Assembly: GCA_005885025.1 (NCBI GenBank)
Contig: VAYC01000089.1
Coordinates: 1-6,834 of the forward strand
DNA from: Actinomycetota bacterium
GTDB lineage: Bacteria; Actinomycetota; UBA4738
Direction: 5' to 3'
DNA: 6,834 nucleotides
Below the pieces are notes generated by a model. It had not been told where the DNA came from. It saw nothing but the letters and a program-made list of their open reading frames with translations, and made no database searches. Of this stretch, positions 1 to 5,356 are shown one piece after another; the first letter of the stretch is position 1, and each line of letters starts with the position of its first letter. Made by a program: the position numbers and the translations under genes.

Positions 1-181
1 CGAGGGCCTTTTCCATGACCCCGCGGTCGGTCCCGGCGGGACCCTTCAGGATCACGGACAGCCCGCCCTCCAGGTCCAGGCCGAGGAGCGGCTTGACGCT
101 GGTAAGCAGGCCAGCAACGGCCGCGGCCACCAGGATGGCCACGAACACGATGGATGCCGTCAGTCGTCCGACGTTCTTCAT
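1..181 (-). CDS. secD: Protein translocase subunit SecD, N-terminal 60 codons (cut by window edge)
   Basis: SecD works with SecF in the inner membrane, using the proton-motive force to help pull proteins through SecYEG. Only the first 60 codons are present. They encode a short basic start (MKNVGR), one hydrophobic transmembrane helix at about residues 8-27, and then the hallmark LGLDLEGG motif at 33-40, followed by VILKG, the start of the first periplasmic domain. The ATG at 179-181 is preceded by AAGGGA (187-192) at 5-base spacing. This Shine-Dalgarno overlaps the stop codon of the upstream HD-domain gene, which suggests translational coupling. The position after yajC fits the common yajC-secD-secF cluster, so secF probably follows outside the window. 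Identity is very likely despite the truncation. Confidence 0.93.
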   Translation of the reverse strand, partial: MKNVGRLTASIVFVAILVAAAVAGLLTSVKPLLGLDLEGGLSVILKGPAGTDRGVMEKAL

Positions 182-190
182 GAAAGTCCC

Positions 191-913
191 TTACAGGAGC
201 GTCGCTCCATTGATCGTCAGCTTGAATTGGCAGTCCAGCCGCTGAGCTGCCCGCCGGCACATGATCATGCGGTGGAGGAAGATCTCGAAGTATTCCATGA
301 CGTGGCTGATCTCGGTGTCGATGGTGAGCTCCAGCGTGATGGTCCGGGCGGACGAGTCTACCCGGAGGAAGGATTGTTCGGCGGCGTAGTTGACGCGGTC
401 GTGGATGTCGAAGTCGATCTGGGCCGACTTCCGCACGCGGCTCCGGTGCACATCGGATTTGTCGGCGAGGATCACCGCGGCCGAGACGGGGCTGACCGCC
501 TCTCCACCCTCTTCCTCGTGATTGCCGATTGCGCTCATCACCAGGGATAAGTCGCCCGGATGCATGCGCTCCTTGAGTACGTCGTACACGAGGAGCGCTC
601 CCGTGGGGCCGTGGTTCTCCCTGGCCACCATGTTCCCGACGTCGTGGAGGTAGGCCGCGATGGACGCGAGCTCTGCCATCCGGCCCTCGAAGCCCAGCCG
701 GGAGAGGATGTTGAAGGCGATGCGAGAGGTCAGGTTGGCATGCCGGAAACCATGCTCGGTATACCCCAGGCCTTCCATCACGCGGTCGGCTCCCGCGATG
801 AAGGTCGAGATGTGGGCTTCCTGCTGGACCTCTTCGAGTGTCAACAGCCGGTGCTCACCGCTCGCGTCGGTGGCGCGCGTGGCCGGCTGACGCTGCCGGG
901 CTGCCTGGCTCAC
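191..913 (-). CDS. HD-domain metal-dependent phosphohydrolase between yajC and secD
   Basis: A predicted cytosolic protein of 240 aa with an HD-superfamily metal site. Visible candidate ligands, numbered from the GTG start, are H58 (in GFRH), H90-D91 (AYLHDVGN), H101 (NHGPTGA), H122 (GNHEEEGG) and D141 (ILADKSDVHRSR). The H...HD...H...H...D pattern resembles binuclear HD hydrolases such as YqeK or HD-GYP proteins, but no GYP motif is present and the substrate is unknown. After the HD core, residues of about 160-240 form an extension rich in beta and helix propensity (ITLELTIDTEI, MEYFEIFLHRM, INGATLL) that I cannot assign. I chose the GTG at 911-913 because it overlaps the yajC stop as GTGA. 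A TTG at 961 would add 16 residues that overlap yajC and look like low-complexity out-of-frame sequence. Its stop lies 9 bases before secD. Nucleotide or phosphoester hydrolysis is inferred only from the fold. Confidence 0.85.
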   Translation of the reverse strand: MSQAARQRQPATRATDASGEHRLLTLEEVQQEAHISTFIAGADRVMEGLGYTEHGFRHANLTSRIAFNILSRLGFEGRMAELASIAAYLHDVGNMVARENHGPTGALLVYDVLKERMHPGDLSLVMSAIGNHEEEGGEAVSPVSAAVILADKSDVHRSRVRKSAQIDFDIHDRVNYAAEQSFLRVDSSARTITLELTIDTEISHVMEYFEIFLHRMIMCRRAAQRLDCQFKLTINGATLL

Positions 914-1371
914 GACTGCTCGCCGGCCCCCTCGCTCGGGCCCTTCCTCCCTCTGAACCAAGGGCCCGATCGGGACCGGCCCTCGGGCTCCTGCTGGCGG
1001 GCCTCCTCGTGGTGATCGTCCTGCTCGTCGTCGGCGGGAGACTCGTCCCCGTAGTCCTCTTCGTCGTCGTAGACGAGCTTGCGGGCGATGGCGCCCCGAG
1101 CGAACCGGATGTCCACGCTGGGGGCCACCTCAAGGGTGACGGACTCGTCGTCCAGCGCCCGGATCGTCCCGTACATGCCTCCGAGCGTCACCACCTCATC
1201 GCCCACGTCGAGGCTTTCGATGAGCTGGCGCTGAGCTTGCTGTCTGCGGCGCTGGGGCCTGATCAGCACCATGTAGAAGATGACCACCATGAAGCCGATG
1301 AAGATCAGGGAAGTGAAGGCCGACCCCGAGCTGCTGCTCGCAGCGAGGAGTGGGCTGATGGATCCGAGCAC
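910..1371 (-). CDS. yajC: Preprotein translocase accessory subunit YajC
   Basis: YajC is a small single-span inner-membrane protein that associates with SecDF and the Sec translocon. The predicted 153-aa product has a short Ser-rich N-terminus, a transmembrane helix at about residues 18-36, the family hallmark IRPQRRR at 37-43, and a small cytosolic domain containing DVGDEVVTLGGMYGTI (55-70) and VDIRFARGAIAR (86-97). It ends in a strongly acidic then basic tail (about 101-153, DDEEDYGDE onward), longer than in E. coli YajC (about 110 aa). The start is the GTG at 1369-1371, chosen because AGAGGAGG lies 5 bases upstream. An in-frame TTG at 1491 would run through the terminator hairpin and is implausible. 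The stop overlaps the next gene's GTG as GTGA. Its leader carries a terminator-like hairpin and an anti-SD, listed separately. Confidence 0.93.
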   Translation of the reverse strand: MLGSISPLLAASSSSGSAFTSLIFIGFMVVIFYMVLIRPQRRRQQAQRQLIESLDVGDEVVTLGGMYGTIRALDDESVTLEVAPSVDIRFARGAIARKLVYDDEEDYGDESPADDEQDDHHEEARQQEPEGRSRSGPWFRGRKGPSEGAGEQS

Positions 1372-1375
1372 GATG

Positions 1376-1384
1376 ACCTCCTCT
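1376..1384 (-). promoter_or_regulatory. Strong Shine-Dalgarno that fixes the yajC start
   Basis: On the minus strand AGAGGAGGT reads from 1384 to 1376, and its AGGAGG core is followed by TCATC and then GTG. This near-perfect match to the 16S rRNA anti-SD, at 5-base spacing, selects the GTG at 1369-1371 as the yajC start. Confidence 0.85.
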
Positions 1385-1392
1385 GGACCCGT

Positions 1393-1408
1393 CCACCGAA
1401 GGAGGTGG
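1393..1408 (-). promoter_or_regulatory. Leader hairpin containing an anti-Shine-Dalgarno for yajC
   Basis: On the minus strand CCACC (1408-1404) can pair with GGTGG (1397-1393) around a 6-base loop. The 7-mer ACCTCCT (1406-1400), which shares its first bases with this stem, is the exact reverse complement of AGGAGGT (1382-1376), the yajC ribosome-binding site, 17 bases downstream. The two pairings cannot coexist, so the leader could switch between an open and a sequestered SD. The complementarity is seen directly; a regulatory role is inferred, and chance is possible in a short leader. Confidence 0.4.
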
Positions 1409-1418
1409 GAGTCCGCGT

Positions 1419-1443
1419 AAAAAACGGCGGCCTGCGGCCGCCG
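1419..1443 (-). terminator. Rho-independent terminator (or attenuator) upstream of yajC
   Basis: The minus strand reads CGGCGGCC, loop GCA, GGCCGCCG, then six T residues. This is a perfect 8-bp GC stem followed immediately by a T-tract, the textbook intrinsic terminator. It lies 86 bases past the DUF2905 stop, so it most simply ends the ruv operon transcript. Because a promoter-like sequence (1463-1491) lies just upstream of it, it may instead or also act as an attenuator in the yajC leader. The plus strand has no T-tract after the stem, so termination is directional. Confidence 0.88.
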
Positions 1444-1462
1444 GGACGAAAGCCAAAGAATC

Positions 1463-1491
1463 AGTGTAGGCCCCGACCAGGGGGTTTGCAA
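1463..1491 (-). promoter_or_regulatory. Candidate sigma70-type promoter for yajC-HD-secD
   Basis: On the minus strand TTGCAA (1491-1486) is followed, after exactly 17 bases, by TACACT (1468-1463). Each hexamer matches 4 of 6 consensus positions, in a relatively AT-rich patch. The predicted transcript start, near 1456, would place the terminator hairpin inside the 5' leader of yajC. I see no comparable promoter between the terminator and the yajC start. Prediction by eye only. Confidence 0.45.
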
Positions 1492-1528
1492 CAGATCGAC
1501 CCGGGGCGACCGCCGCGGGGAGCGCGAA

Positions 1529-1753
1529 TCACCGACGGAAGAACAGGTTCAGGCCAATGGTCAGCAGGACCGACAGCACGATGGAGGTCCCGAGGGGCAC
1601 ATAGACGCGCCAGGTCCGACCGCCAAACGAGAAGTCACCAGGGAGCCCTGGATGCGGGATCAGGCCCCGGCCCACCAGGACCAGCAAGAGGCCCAGCACG
1701 GCCAGGACACCCGCCAGGACCAAGAGGAGCTTCCCGAGCCCCGAGAGGTCCAT
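1529..1753 (-). CDS. DUF2905 family small membrane protein
   Basis: A 74-aa protein of the DUF2905 type, whose function is unknown. It has two hydrophobic helices (about residues 7-27 and 52-72) joined by a conserved linker containing PGLPGDFSF (35-43) and then a short aromatic strand, VYVPLGTS. It ends in a basic FFRR that is probably cytosolic. The length is typical of the family. The start is the ATG at 1751-1753; the upstream SD is weak (GGGTGG). It lies 46 bases after the ruvB stop and is probably co-transcribed with ruvCAB, upstream of the terminator at 1419-1443. In many genomes this family sits next to ruvB, so the pairing is recurrent, but no role in recombination is established. Confidence 0.88.
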   Translation of the reverse strand: MDLSGLGKLLLVLAGVLAVLGLLLVLVGRGLIPHPGLPGDFSFGGRTWRVYVPLGTSIVLSVLLTIGLNLFFRR

Positions 1754-1799
1754 CCACCCACTGTAGCGACGATCGACCGATGGACTTCGTGGACCTGGA

Positions 1800-2834
1800 T
1801 CAGAACAGCTCGCCGGACCGTGCCGGCGTCAACCCGAGATGACCGTATGCCGCTTCGGTGGCGACCCGCCCTCGAGGAGTCCGCTTGATGAACCCCAACT
1901 GCAGCAGGTAGGGCTCATAAACGTCTTCGATCGTCTCGGTCTCCTCCCCCACCGAGGCGGCCAGCGTGGAAAGCCCGACCGGGCCTCCCTGGAACTTCGT
2001 GACCAGCGACGAAAGGATCGAGAGGTCCAGCTTGTCGAGGCCGCGCTCGTCCACCTCGAACAGTGAGAGGGCCAGGCCGGCGGTCTCATGCGTGACCCGG
2101 CCGTCGCCCCGGACCTGGGCGTAGTCGCGGACGCGCCGAAGGAGACGGTTGGCGATCCGGGGCGTTCCTCGGGAACGTCTCGCGATTTCCTCCGCTCCCG
2201 CCGTTTCCACCGGGGTCCCCAGGATGCCGGCCGAACGATTCACGACCTGGGCCAGCTCCTCGTGCGAGTAGTAGTCCAGGCGCGGTGAGAAGCCGAACCG
2301 CTCCCGGAGCGGCAGCGTGATGAGGCCGGGCCTGGTCGTCGCGGCGACGAGCGTGAACCGCGGGAGGTCGAGCCGGATGCTCCGGGCGGAAGGCCCCTTG
2401 CCGATGATCACGTCGAGCTTGAAGTCCTCCAGCGCCGGATACAGCACCTCCTCCACGGTCCGGGGCATCCGATGCACCTCGTCGACGAAGAGGACGTCAC
2501 CCTCCTCGAGGTTGGTGAGGATGGCGGCGAGGTCGCCGGCGCGCTCCAGGGCCGGGCCGGACGTGGGACGGAAACCGACGCCGAGCTCGTTCGCCACGAT
2601 GCCGGCCAGTGTCGTCTTCCCCAGGCCCGGCGGCCCCGACAGCAGCACGTGATCGAGGGGTTCCCCACGGGCTCGGGTCCCCTCCACCAGGAGCTCGAAC
2701 TGTTCCTTGATTCTGGCCTGGCCCACGAACTCCGCGAGCCAGCGCGGTCGGAGCGCGGCGTCGAACTCGCGTTCCTCGTCCCGGACCTCGGCGGCCGCCA
2801 CCCTGATCAGCTCGTCGGTCTCCCGGCTCGTCAT
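1800..2834 (-). CDS. ruvB: Holliday junction branch-migration helicase RuvB
   Basis: RuvB is the AAA+ ATPase motor that forms hexameric rings on the arms of RuvA-bound Holliday junctions and drives branch migration. The 344-aa product shows the RuvB N-terminal segment (ALRPRWLAEFVGQ, 27-39), Walker A GPPGLGKTT at 67-75, Walker B LFVDEVHR at 115-122, sensor 1 AATTRPG at 164-170, a sensor 2 region GTPRIANRLLRR at about 213-224, and a winged-helix C-terminus (about 260-335) that includes GLSTLAASVGEE. The length is normal. The ATG at 2832-2834 overlaps the ruvA stop as ATGA, with GAGGAG (2844-2849) 9 bases upstream inside ruvA, so translation is probably coupled. All key ATPase residues are intact. 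Confidence 0.98.
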   Translation of the reverse strand: MTSRETDELIRVAAAEVRDEEREFDAALRPRWLAEFVGQARIKEQFELLVEGTRARGEPLDHVLLSGPPGLGKTTLAGIVANELGVGFRPTSGPALERAGDLAAILTNLEEGDVLFVDEVHRMPRTVEEVLYPALEDFKLDVIIGKGPSARSIRLDLPRFTLVAATTRPGLITLPLRERFGFSPRLDYYSHEELAQVVNRSAGILGTPVETAGAEEIARRSRGTPRIANRLLRRVRDYAQVRGDGRVTHETAGLALSLFEVDERGLDKLDLSILSSLVTKFQGGPVGLSTLAASVGEETETIEDVYEPYLLQLGFIKRTPRGRVATEAAYGHLGLTPARSGELF

Positions 2835-3400
2835 CTCCCCACACTCCTCAGCGCCTCTCGCAGCAGCTCCTCCACCGGCCGCTCGCCGTCCGGGGCGAGT
2901 GCGGCGAGCGCATCCCGGGCCTCCTGCGCGGTCAGCCCGAGTGACAGCAACGCATCGCGCACTTCTGCCAGCGGACCGGTCCCCGAGGCCTCGATACCGG
3001 CCCCGATCTTGTCCTTCAGGTCGAGGATCACCCGGCCGGCCACCTTCTTGCCAACTCCGGGCACGAGCGTGAGCGCTGCGACGTCTCCGCTGACCACGGC
3101 CCGCCGTACGGCGTCCGGGGTCAACAGCGACAGAACACCCAGGGCAAGCTTCGGCCCCACTCCGCTTACCGTGATCAAGTAGTCGAACAGCACGCGTTCG
3201 TCGGGTGTGGCGAAGCCGTACAGGAGCATGGTCTCGTCCCGCATCAGGAGACGGGTGTAGAGCCGGGCCGGCTTCCCTGACGCCGGCAGCCGCGACAACG
3301 TCTGCGCCGGAACCAGCACCTCGTAGCCGACACCGGACACCGCCAGGACCACGCGGTCACCCGTTTTCTCAGCTACCTTGCCCTCGAGGAGGGAGATCAC
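2831..3400 (-). CDS. ruvA: Holliday junction-binding protein RuvA
   Basis: RuvA binds four-way junctions as a tetramer or octamer and loads RuvB. The 189-aa product has an N-terminal OB-fold (about 1-63: ISLLEGKV..., GVGYEVLVP, LLYGF), two helix-hairpin-helix motifs (VSGVGPKLALGVLS 78-91 and VPGVGKKVAGRVIL 113-126), and a C-terminal RuvB-binding domain (about 143-189: LAEVRDALLSLGLT...). The start is GTG at 3398-3400, which overlaps the ruvC stop as GTGA. AGGGAG lies 7 bases upstream. The open frame continues upstream to 3814, but that part is out of frame with ruvC and not homologous. The gene is coupled to both neighbours by 4-base overlaps. Domain order and length are typical. Confidence 0.97.
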   Translation of the reverse strand: MISLLEGKVAEKTGDRVVLAVSGVGYEVLVPAQTLSRLPASGKPARLYTRLLMRDETMLLYGFATPDERVLFDYLITVSGVGPKLALGVLSLLTPDAVRRAVVSGDVAALTLVPGVGKKVAGRVILDLKDKIGAGIEASGTGPLAEVRDALLSLGLTAQEARDALAALAPDGERPVEELLREALRSVGR

Positions 3401-3906
3401 GGCACGGCTCCCTTCGCCATTCTTCGCAGCCGGGACTGCTGGAGGTGGCAGGCCGCCACGGCGGCTGCATCCGCCGCATCGGGCTCGTCCGGGACCCCTT
3501 CCATCCGCAGGAGCCGAGACAGGGATCGCCGCACGTCCTCCTTGGACGCGTTCCCCACGCCGGTCACGGCCATCTTGACCTCGAGCGGGGCGTACTCCTC
3601 GACCGGGATGCCCGCCTCGGCAGCGGCCAGCATGATCACCCCGCTGGCCTGGGCCACAGCCATCGCGCTCTGCGAGTTCCGCCCCCACAGCAGACGCTCC
3701 ACGGCCATCGCGCCGGGGGCGTGTTCCCGGATCGCCGTCACCACGCCCTCGTGAAGCCGCCGGAGGCGCAGCTCGGAAGCGAGGCCGGCGGGGGTGCGCA
3801 ACGTACCGGCCCACAGCACTCGAGGACCCGACGTCCCACGCTCGACCACCGCCAGACCGACCGCCGCGGTCCCGGGGTCCACCCCGAGCACCACGTCATC
3901 GAACAT
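3397..3906 (-). CDS. ruvC: Holliday junction resolvase RuvC
   Basis: RuvC is a dimeric, Mg-dependent RNase H-fold endonuclease that nicks Holliday junctions symmetrically after RuvAB branch migration. The 169-aa product has the four expected acidic residues: D10 (LGVDPGT), E70 (MAVERLLWGRN), D143 and D146 (EPDAADAAAVAACH). It also has the conserved substrate-binding stretch LEVKMAVTGVGNASKEDV (108-125) with K122. The start is the ATG at 3904-3906; an in-frame TAG lies only five codons upstream, so no longer start exists. There is no good Shine-Dalgarno, but a -10-like box lies 9 bases before the ATG (listed separately), which fits a nearly leaderless transcript. It is first in the ruvC-ruvA-ruvB block. 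Confidence 0.97.
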   Translation of the reverse strand: MFDDVVLGVDPGTAAVGLAVVERGTSGPRVLWAGTLRTPAGLASELRLRRLHEGVVTAIREHAPGAMAVERLLWGRNSQSAMAVAQASGVIMLAAAEAGIPVEEYAPLEVKMAVTGVGNASKEDVRRSLSRLLRMEGVPDEPDAADAAAVAACHLQQSRLRRMAKGAVP

Positions 3907-3915
3907 ATGTTCAGG

Positions 3916-3944
3916 AGCCTACCCGCGGCGACCTCCCCCTGCAA
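3916..3944 (-). promoter_or_regulatory. Candidate near-leaderless promoter for ruvC
   Basis: On the minus strand TTGCAG (3944-3939) is followed after 17 bases by TAGGCT (3921-3916), which fits the TANNNT -10 pattern. Only 9 bases separate the -10 box from the ruvC ATG, so transcription would begin about 2 bases before the start codon. This would explain the missing Shine-Dalgarno. Matches are weak (about 3 of 6 per hexamer), so confidence is limited. Confidence 0.35.
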
Positions 3945-3967
3945 TCACACCGCTGTCATTTGCCCCG

Positions 3968-3999
3968 CTCGACCTCCAAGCACGCTGAGGTCGGTCGAG
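3968..3999. repeat. Inverted repeat in the yebC-ruvC gap
   Basis: CGACCTC (3970-3976) and GAGGTCG (3987-3993) form a 7-bp stem with a 10-base loop. An alternative outer pairing is CTCGAC (3968-3973) with GTCGAG (3994-3999). No T-tract follows on either strand, so it is not an intrinsic terminator. It could be an mRNA structure separating yebC from ruvC, or chance. The rest of the 131-base gap (3907-4037) holds the ruvC promoter candidate and a pyrimidine-rich stretch on the minus strand after the yebC stop. Confidence 0.35.
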
Positions 4000-4037
4000 G
4001 AGAGAGGTGGGAGGAGGATGTGGGGAGCCGGCCGGGC

Positions 4038-4769
4038 TCAGCCGGTCTGAACCAGGATCTCCTCGGGGATGTCGAAGTTCGCGTAGACGGCCTGGACGTC
4101 GTCGAGCTCTTCCAGCGCCTCCACCAGCCTGAGGACCGACTGGGCCCGCTCACCGTCGAGGGGCACGCCGGTCTGTGGCAACCGGGTCAGCTCGGCGGAG
4201 GTGACCTTCACCCCGGCGGCGTCCAGGGCCTTGCGCACCGAGCCGAACACCTCCCACTGTTCCCCCGCATCCCGGAGGTCGTCCGCGCCGGCTTCCAGGA
4301 CGACCTCGAGCAGCTCGTCCTCATCGGGCTGGGTTGTCTTGTCGATCGTGAAGAGCGCCTTGCGGTCGAACATCCAGGCGACGCTCCCGGGGTCGCCGAG
4401 TTTTCCCGCCAGCCGGGCGAAGGCGTGCCGGACCTCCTGGCCGGTTCGGTTCCGGTTGTCGGTGACCGCCTCGACCACGATCGCCACGCCGCCCGGCCCG
4501 TACCCTTCGTACACGACCTCCTCGTAATGAGCCTCCCCCGCCGCGCCGCTCGCCCGCTTGATGGCTCGCTCGATGTTGTCCCACGGAACGGAGTAGCTTC
4601 GGGCCTTCTCAACAGCCGATGCCAGGGTCATGTTTCCTTCGATGCTCGGCCCGCCTTCCCGGGTGGCCACCTCCACGGCACGGAGCAGCTTGCCGAACAT
4701 GCGACCCCGCTTCTCGTCGGTGGCCGCCTTCTTCCGTTTGATCTGCGCCCATTTGGAGTGGCCGGACAT
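4038..4769 (-). CDS. yebC: YebC/TACO1-family protein
   Basis: YebC/TACO1 proteins are cytosolic. They were long annotated as transcription regulators and more recently linked to translation, including relief of ribosome stalling at proline-rich sequences. The 243-aa product begins MSGHSKWAQIKRKKAATDEKRG in family style. It contains DNIERAIKR (64-72), the signature YEGYGPGGVAIVVEAVTDNRNRT (about 87-109), a middle stretch with GSVAWMF (126-132), AGADD (158-162), and a C-terminal LEELDDVQAVYANFDIPEE. Length is typical. The start is the ATG at 4767-4769, fixed by the invariant MSGHSKW; the frame is open further upstream but nothing there is homologous. GGGGAG lies just before the start, at unusually short spacing. 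The start is 7 bases after the pdxT stop, so it is probably co-transcribed with the pdx genes. Location just upstream of ruvC is a widely conserved pairing. Confidence 0.96.
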   Translation of the reverse strand: MSGHSKWAQIKRKKAATDEKRGRMFGKLLRAVEVATREGGPSIEGNMTLASAVEKARSYSVPWDNIERAIKRASGAAGEAHYEEVVYEGYGPGGVAIVVEAVTDNRNRTGQEVRHAFARLAGKLGDPGSVAWMFDRKALFTIDKTTQPDEDELLEVVLEAGADDLRDAGEQWEVFGSVRKALDAAGVKVTSAELTRLPQTGVPLDGERAQSVLRLVEALEELDDVQAVYANFDIPEEILVQTG

Positions 4770-4776
4770 CGCTCCC

Positions 4777-5352
4777 CTATCCCCGATCCCTCGGTTCGTC
4801 CGCCATGGCGAGCAGCCTCTCATGCAGGCGCTTGTCGCCGGCGATCTCTGGATGAAACGCCGCCGCCATCAGCTTGCCCTGCCGCACCAACACGGGCTGT
4901 CCCCCGTGCTCGCCCAGGACCTCGACTGCCGGGCCCAACTCGGAGATGACCGGGGCCCGGATGAACACGGCCCTGACCGAACCCATGCCCTTCACCTCCA
5001 CGTCGGCCTCGAAGGAGTCCACCTGCCGCCCGTAGGCGTTGCGCCGCACGGTGACGTCCAGCAGCGACAGGAGCGGTTCGCCGTCCTCGATCCGCTTGGA
5101 CATGACGATCATTCCGGCGCACGTCCCGAGGATGGGCATCCCTTCCGAGGCGCGGCGACGGATGGGGTCAACGAGCCCGTGGTCCCGCGCGAGCTTGGCG
5201 ATCGTGGTCGACTCACCTCCCGGAATGGCCAGGAGGTCCACCGCGGCAAGGTCCTCGGGCGTCCGAACCAGCAGGGCCGTAGCACCGCTCGCCGCGAACA
5301 TCGCTGCGTGCTCCCGGAAGTCCCCCTGCAGGGCCAGCACGCCAGCCTTCAC
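4777..5352 (-). CDS. pdxT: Pyridoxal 5'-phosphate synthase glutaminase subunit PdxT
   Basis: PdxT is a class I glutamine amidotransferase that hydrolyses glutamine and channels ammonia to PdxS for PLP synthesis from ribose 5-phosphate and glyceraldehyde 3-phosphate. The 191-aa product has the N-terminal GVLALQGDFREH (4-15), the glutamine-binding GGEST (45-49), the nucleophile C78 in LGTCAGM, and the catalytic dyad H167 and E169 in FHPEI. All catalytic residues are intact and the length is typical. The start is GTG at 5350-5352, 4 bases after the pdxS stop, with a modest GGTGAG upstream that overlaps that stop. Its partner pdxS is frameshifted in this sequence, so if the shift is real PdxT would have no complete synthase to feed. 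Confidence 0.96.
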   Translation of the reverse strand: MKAGVLALQGDFREHAAMFAASGATALLVRTPEDLAAVDLLAIPGGESTTIAKLARDHGLVDPIRRRASEGMPILGTCAGMIVMSKRIEDGEPLLSLLDVTVRRNAYGRQVDSFEADVEVKGMGSVRAVFIRAPVISELGPAVEVLGEHGGQPVLVRQGKLMAAAFHPEIAGDKRLHERLLAMADEPRDRG

Positions 5353-5356
5353 GAAC

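Noticed and set aside
196..208. GGAGCG-T-CGCTCC palindrome before secD as an operator
   Set aside because: It lies in the last codons of the HD gene inside an operon, has no promoter next to it, and may be chance in GC-rich coding sequence.
1372..1491. TTG-started extension of yajC, or a leader/arrest peptide
   Set aside because: The extension would be translated through the terminator stem and lacks an SD, while the GTG at 1371 has a near-perfect SD. No proline-rich arrest motif of the RAPP type is visible.
838..1842. A 334-codon plus-strand open frame
   Set aside because: It is antisense to the HD gene, yajC and DUF2905, which have clear family motifs and ribosome-binding sites, and it runs through the terminator. 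High GC makes long antisense frames common.
3401..3814. Upstream extension of the ruvA frame
   Set aside because: The homologous protein begins at the GTG at 3400. The extension overlaps ruvC in another frame and has shadow-like composition.
3970..3993. Terminator after yebC
   Set aside because: The 7-bp stem is not followed by a T-tract on either strand.
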